A stretch of DNA of 6,713 bases, taken from contig CAMDJY010000087.1 of the NCBI GenBank assembly GCA_945901145.1, positions 1-6,713 on the forward strand. Direction: 5' to 3'. The translations under genes were made by a program, and so were the position numbers. The notes beneath the pieces were generated by a model. That model was not told where the DNA came from, did no database searches, and worked only from the letters and a program-made list of their open reading frames with translations. The stretch is from Legionella genomosp. 1 (GTDB taxonomy: Bacteria; Pseudomonadota; Gammaproteobacteria; Legionellales; Legionellaceae). Shown one piece after another: positions 5,693 to 6,713 of the stretch. Position 1 is the stretch's first letter; every line of letters begins with the position of its first letter.

Positions 5693-6259
5693 ATGTCTGT
5701 TACAGAATATCCATTGCAATTACCAGATTATGATGTGTTTTCTCAAATGATTGCAGTTCTTGATTTATCAATTTCTAGTAGTGAGTTACACGGAATGTTG
5801 TCTGGTTATTTAGCTGCAGGCAAAGGGGGCGAAGAATTTTACATTCGTTCTTTAATTGCCAAGAATAATAAGATGATGACGCGTGAGATCATGTTGTCTT
5901 TATTTCACTTACAAGCAATTACTCAGCAGCAACTGTCTCATGCGGGGTTTGAATTTCAATTGTTGTTACCCAATGACGCACAAGATTTGGTTGTGCGTGC
6001 ACAAGCATTTAGTGAATGGTGTTATGGCTTTTTTCAAGGCATGAATCTGGCGGGTGTGAAAGAGCGTGATCTGTTTGACGAAGAAAGCCGAGAAGCGCTG
6101 CAACATATTACTGAATTTGCAGAGCTTGATTATCAGTCGATTGAGGTGAGCGCTGAAGATGAGTATTCTCTCGTAGAAGTGTGTGAGTATACACGGGTGG
6201 CGGTCATGCATATTTATAATGACTTGAATATTAATCCAAAATCAGAAACAACGCATTAG
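5693..6259 (+). CDS. ygfB: YgfB/UPF0149 family protein
   Basis: 188 residues, within the usual range for this gammaproteobacterial family. Family marks are the opening segment with SSSELHGMLSGYLAAGKGG at about 28-46, the central FSEWCYGFFQGMNLAG at 106-121, LFDEESREALQHI at 127-139, and the acidic end with AEDEYSLVEVCEYTRVAVM. The fold is an all-helical cytoplasmic protein. The biochemical role is not settled; the Pseudomonas member has been linked to control of a cell-lysis and cell-wall-recycling regulon. Start is ATG 5693 with AAGAG 6 nt upstream. Only 42 bp and no terminator separate it from the Tai-like gene, so they are probably cotranscribed. In many relatives ygfB stands before pepP-ubiH; here that linkage is absent. 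Its TAG stop overlaps the hemH stop on the other strand by 4 bp. Confidence 0.88.
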   Translation: MSVTEYPLQLPDYDVFSQMIAVLDLSISSSELHGMLSGYLAAGKGGEEFYIRSLIAKNNKMMTREIMLSLFHLQAITQQQLSHAGFEFQLLLPNDAQDLVVRAQAFSEWCYGFFQGMNLAGVKERDLFDEESREALQHITEFAELDYQSIEVSAEDEYSLVEVCEYTRVAVMHIYNDLNINPKSETTH

Positions 6260-6713
6260 TTTAATAAATATTGTTCAACCATGCCATTAATAAACAGTTG
6301 ACTATCATTTACACAAGGGATAAGCGTTAATGCTTCTCCGCCTAATGCTAACCACGTTTCTTTGGCACGAATACCAATTTCTTCAAGGGTTTCTAAGCAA
6401 TCGACGACAAATGACGGGCAGACAATGGCAATGCGTTTGATACCAGATGCAGCCAAAGTAATGAGCATTTTATCAGTATAAGGTTTGATCCAGGGGGTTC
6501 TGCCAAGTCGAGATTGAAAAGCAGTTGTATAGAAATTTGATTTAAGATTTAATTCATTGGCAATTAGTCTCGTGGTTTGCATGCATTGAGCTCGATAACA
6601 GCCGCTTTGCTTACCTGCTGGAACGGGGCAGGGTGCTTCACAGATGGAATCGCATGTGATATTTAACAAATGATTTTCAGGAATGCCGTGATAACTAAAT
6701 AAAATAAAATCAT
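6256..6713 (-). CDS. hemH: Ferrochelatase, C-terminal part (runs off the right edge)
   Basis: Ferrochelatase inserts iron into protoporphyrin IX, the last step of protoheme synthesis. The frame stays open to the window edge; the TTG at 6669 is not its start. Reading from 6711 gives DFILFSYHGIPENH, which contains the SYHG catalytic histidine. Then come YRAQCMQTTRLIANELNL, FQSRLGRTPWIKPYTDK, IVCPSFVVDCLETLEEIG (holding the conserved active-site glutamate) and the C-terminal IPCVNDSQ. About 151 residues are visible, roughly half of a normal 310-340. Between the histidine and the YRAQC block is a cysteine-rich insert, C-x3-C-x3-C-x9-C-x4-C, the type seen in ferrochelatases that carry a [2Fe-2S] cluster. 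It converges on the YgfB-family gene with a 4-bp stop overlap. Its promoter and N-terminus are outside the window. Confidence 0.94.
   Translation of the reverse strand, partial: DFILFSYHGIPENHLLNITCDSICEAPCPVPAGKQSGCYRAQCMQTTRLIANELNLKSNFYTTAFQSRLGRTPWIKPYTDKMLITLAASGIKRIAIVCPSFVVDCLETLEEIGIRAKETWLALGGEALTLIPCVNDSQLFINGMVEQYLLN

Noticed and set aside
5966..6211. Minus-strand frame inside the YgfB-family gene
   Set aside because: It is opposite conserved YgfB motifs, with no promoter or ribosome-binding site; a chance open frame.
6667..6669. TTG 6669 as the start of a short cysteine-rich protein
   Set aside because: The frame is open to the window edge and the upstream residues (ILFSYHGIPEN) are conserved ferrochelatase sequence, so this is an internal codon.

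Overview
The window is AT-rich bacterial chromosome that reads as core gammaproteobacterial sequence. The set RimO, RimK, CyoE, a YgfB/UPF0149 protein and a cysteine-rich ferrochelatase fits the Legionella/Coxiella-like end of the class (Legionellales). That placement is an inference from gene content, family resemblance and base composition; no rRNA or other marker is present. I see no tRNA, rRNA, CRISPR array, insertion sequence or phage gene.

Layout, left to right. Positions 1-151 are noncoding, with an AT-rich inverted repeat and a small GC-richer repeat/hairpin unit just past the end of rimO. rimO (minus, 152-1459) has its own good promoter and is divergent from a two-gene plus-strand unit: an unnamed three-helix membrane protein (start re-set to GTG 1633) and a Sel1-like-repeat protein (2095-2682). 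Between that pair and rimK lies about 340 bp with no intact gene. Its minus strand carries recognisable pieces of an ABC efflux operon: a permease start, a Walker A segment of an ATPase and the C-terminal end of a TolC-type outer-membrane protein. They look like the scar of internal deletions.

A minus-strand operon follows: cyoE (heme O synthase, start re-set to ATG 5022), then a previously uncalled 54-residue single-pass membrane protein with a histidine cluster (3952-4116), then rimK (S6 glutamate ligase), then the efflux remnant. Divergent from cyoE is a plus-strand pair: a secreted protein resembling the Rap1a/Tai family (5162-5650) and a YgfB/UPF0149 protein (5693-6259). The latter converges, with a 4-bp overlap, on the C-terminal half of hemH (ferrochelatase), which runs off the right edge.

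Functional themes: two independent ribosomal-protein modifiers (RimO on S12, RimK on S6) and two steps of heme supply (HemH makes protoheme, CyoE converts it to heme O for the terminal oxidase). No complete new defence or mobile system is visible. The items most worth following are the collapsed efflux operon, the His-rich small protein between cyoE and rimK, and the two uncharacterised plus-strand pairs.
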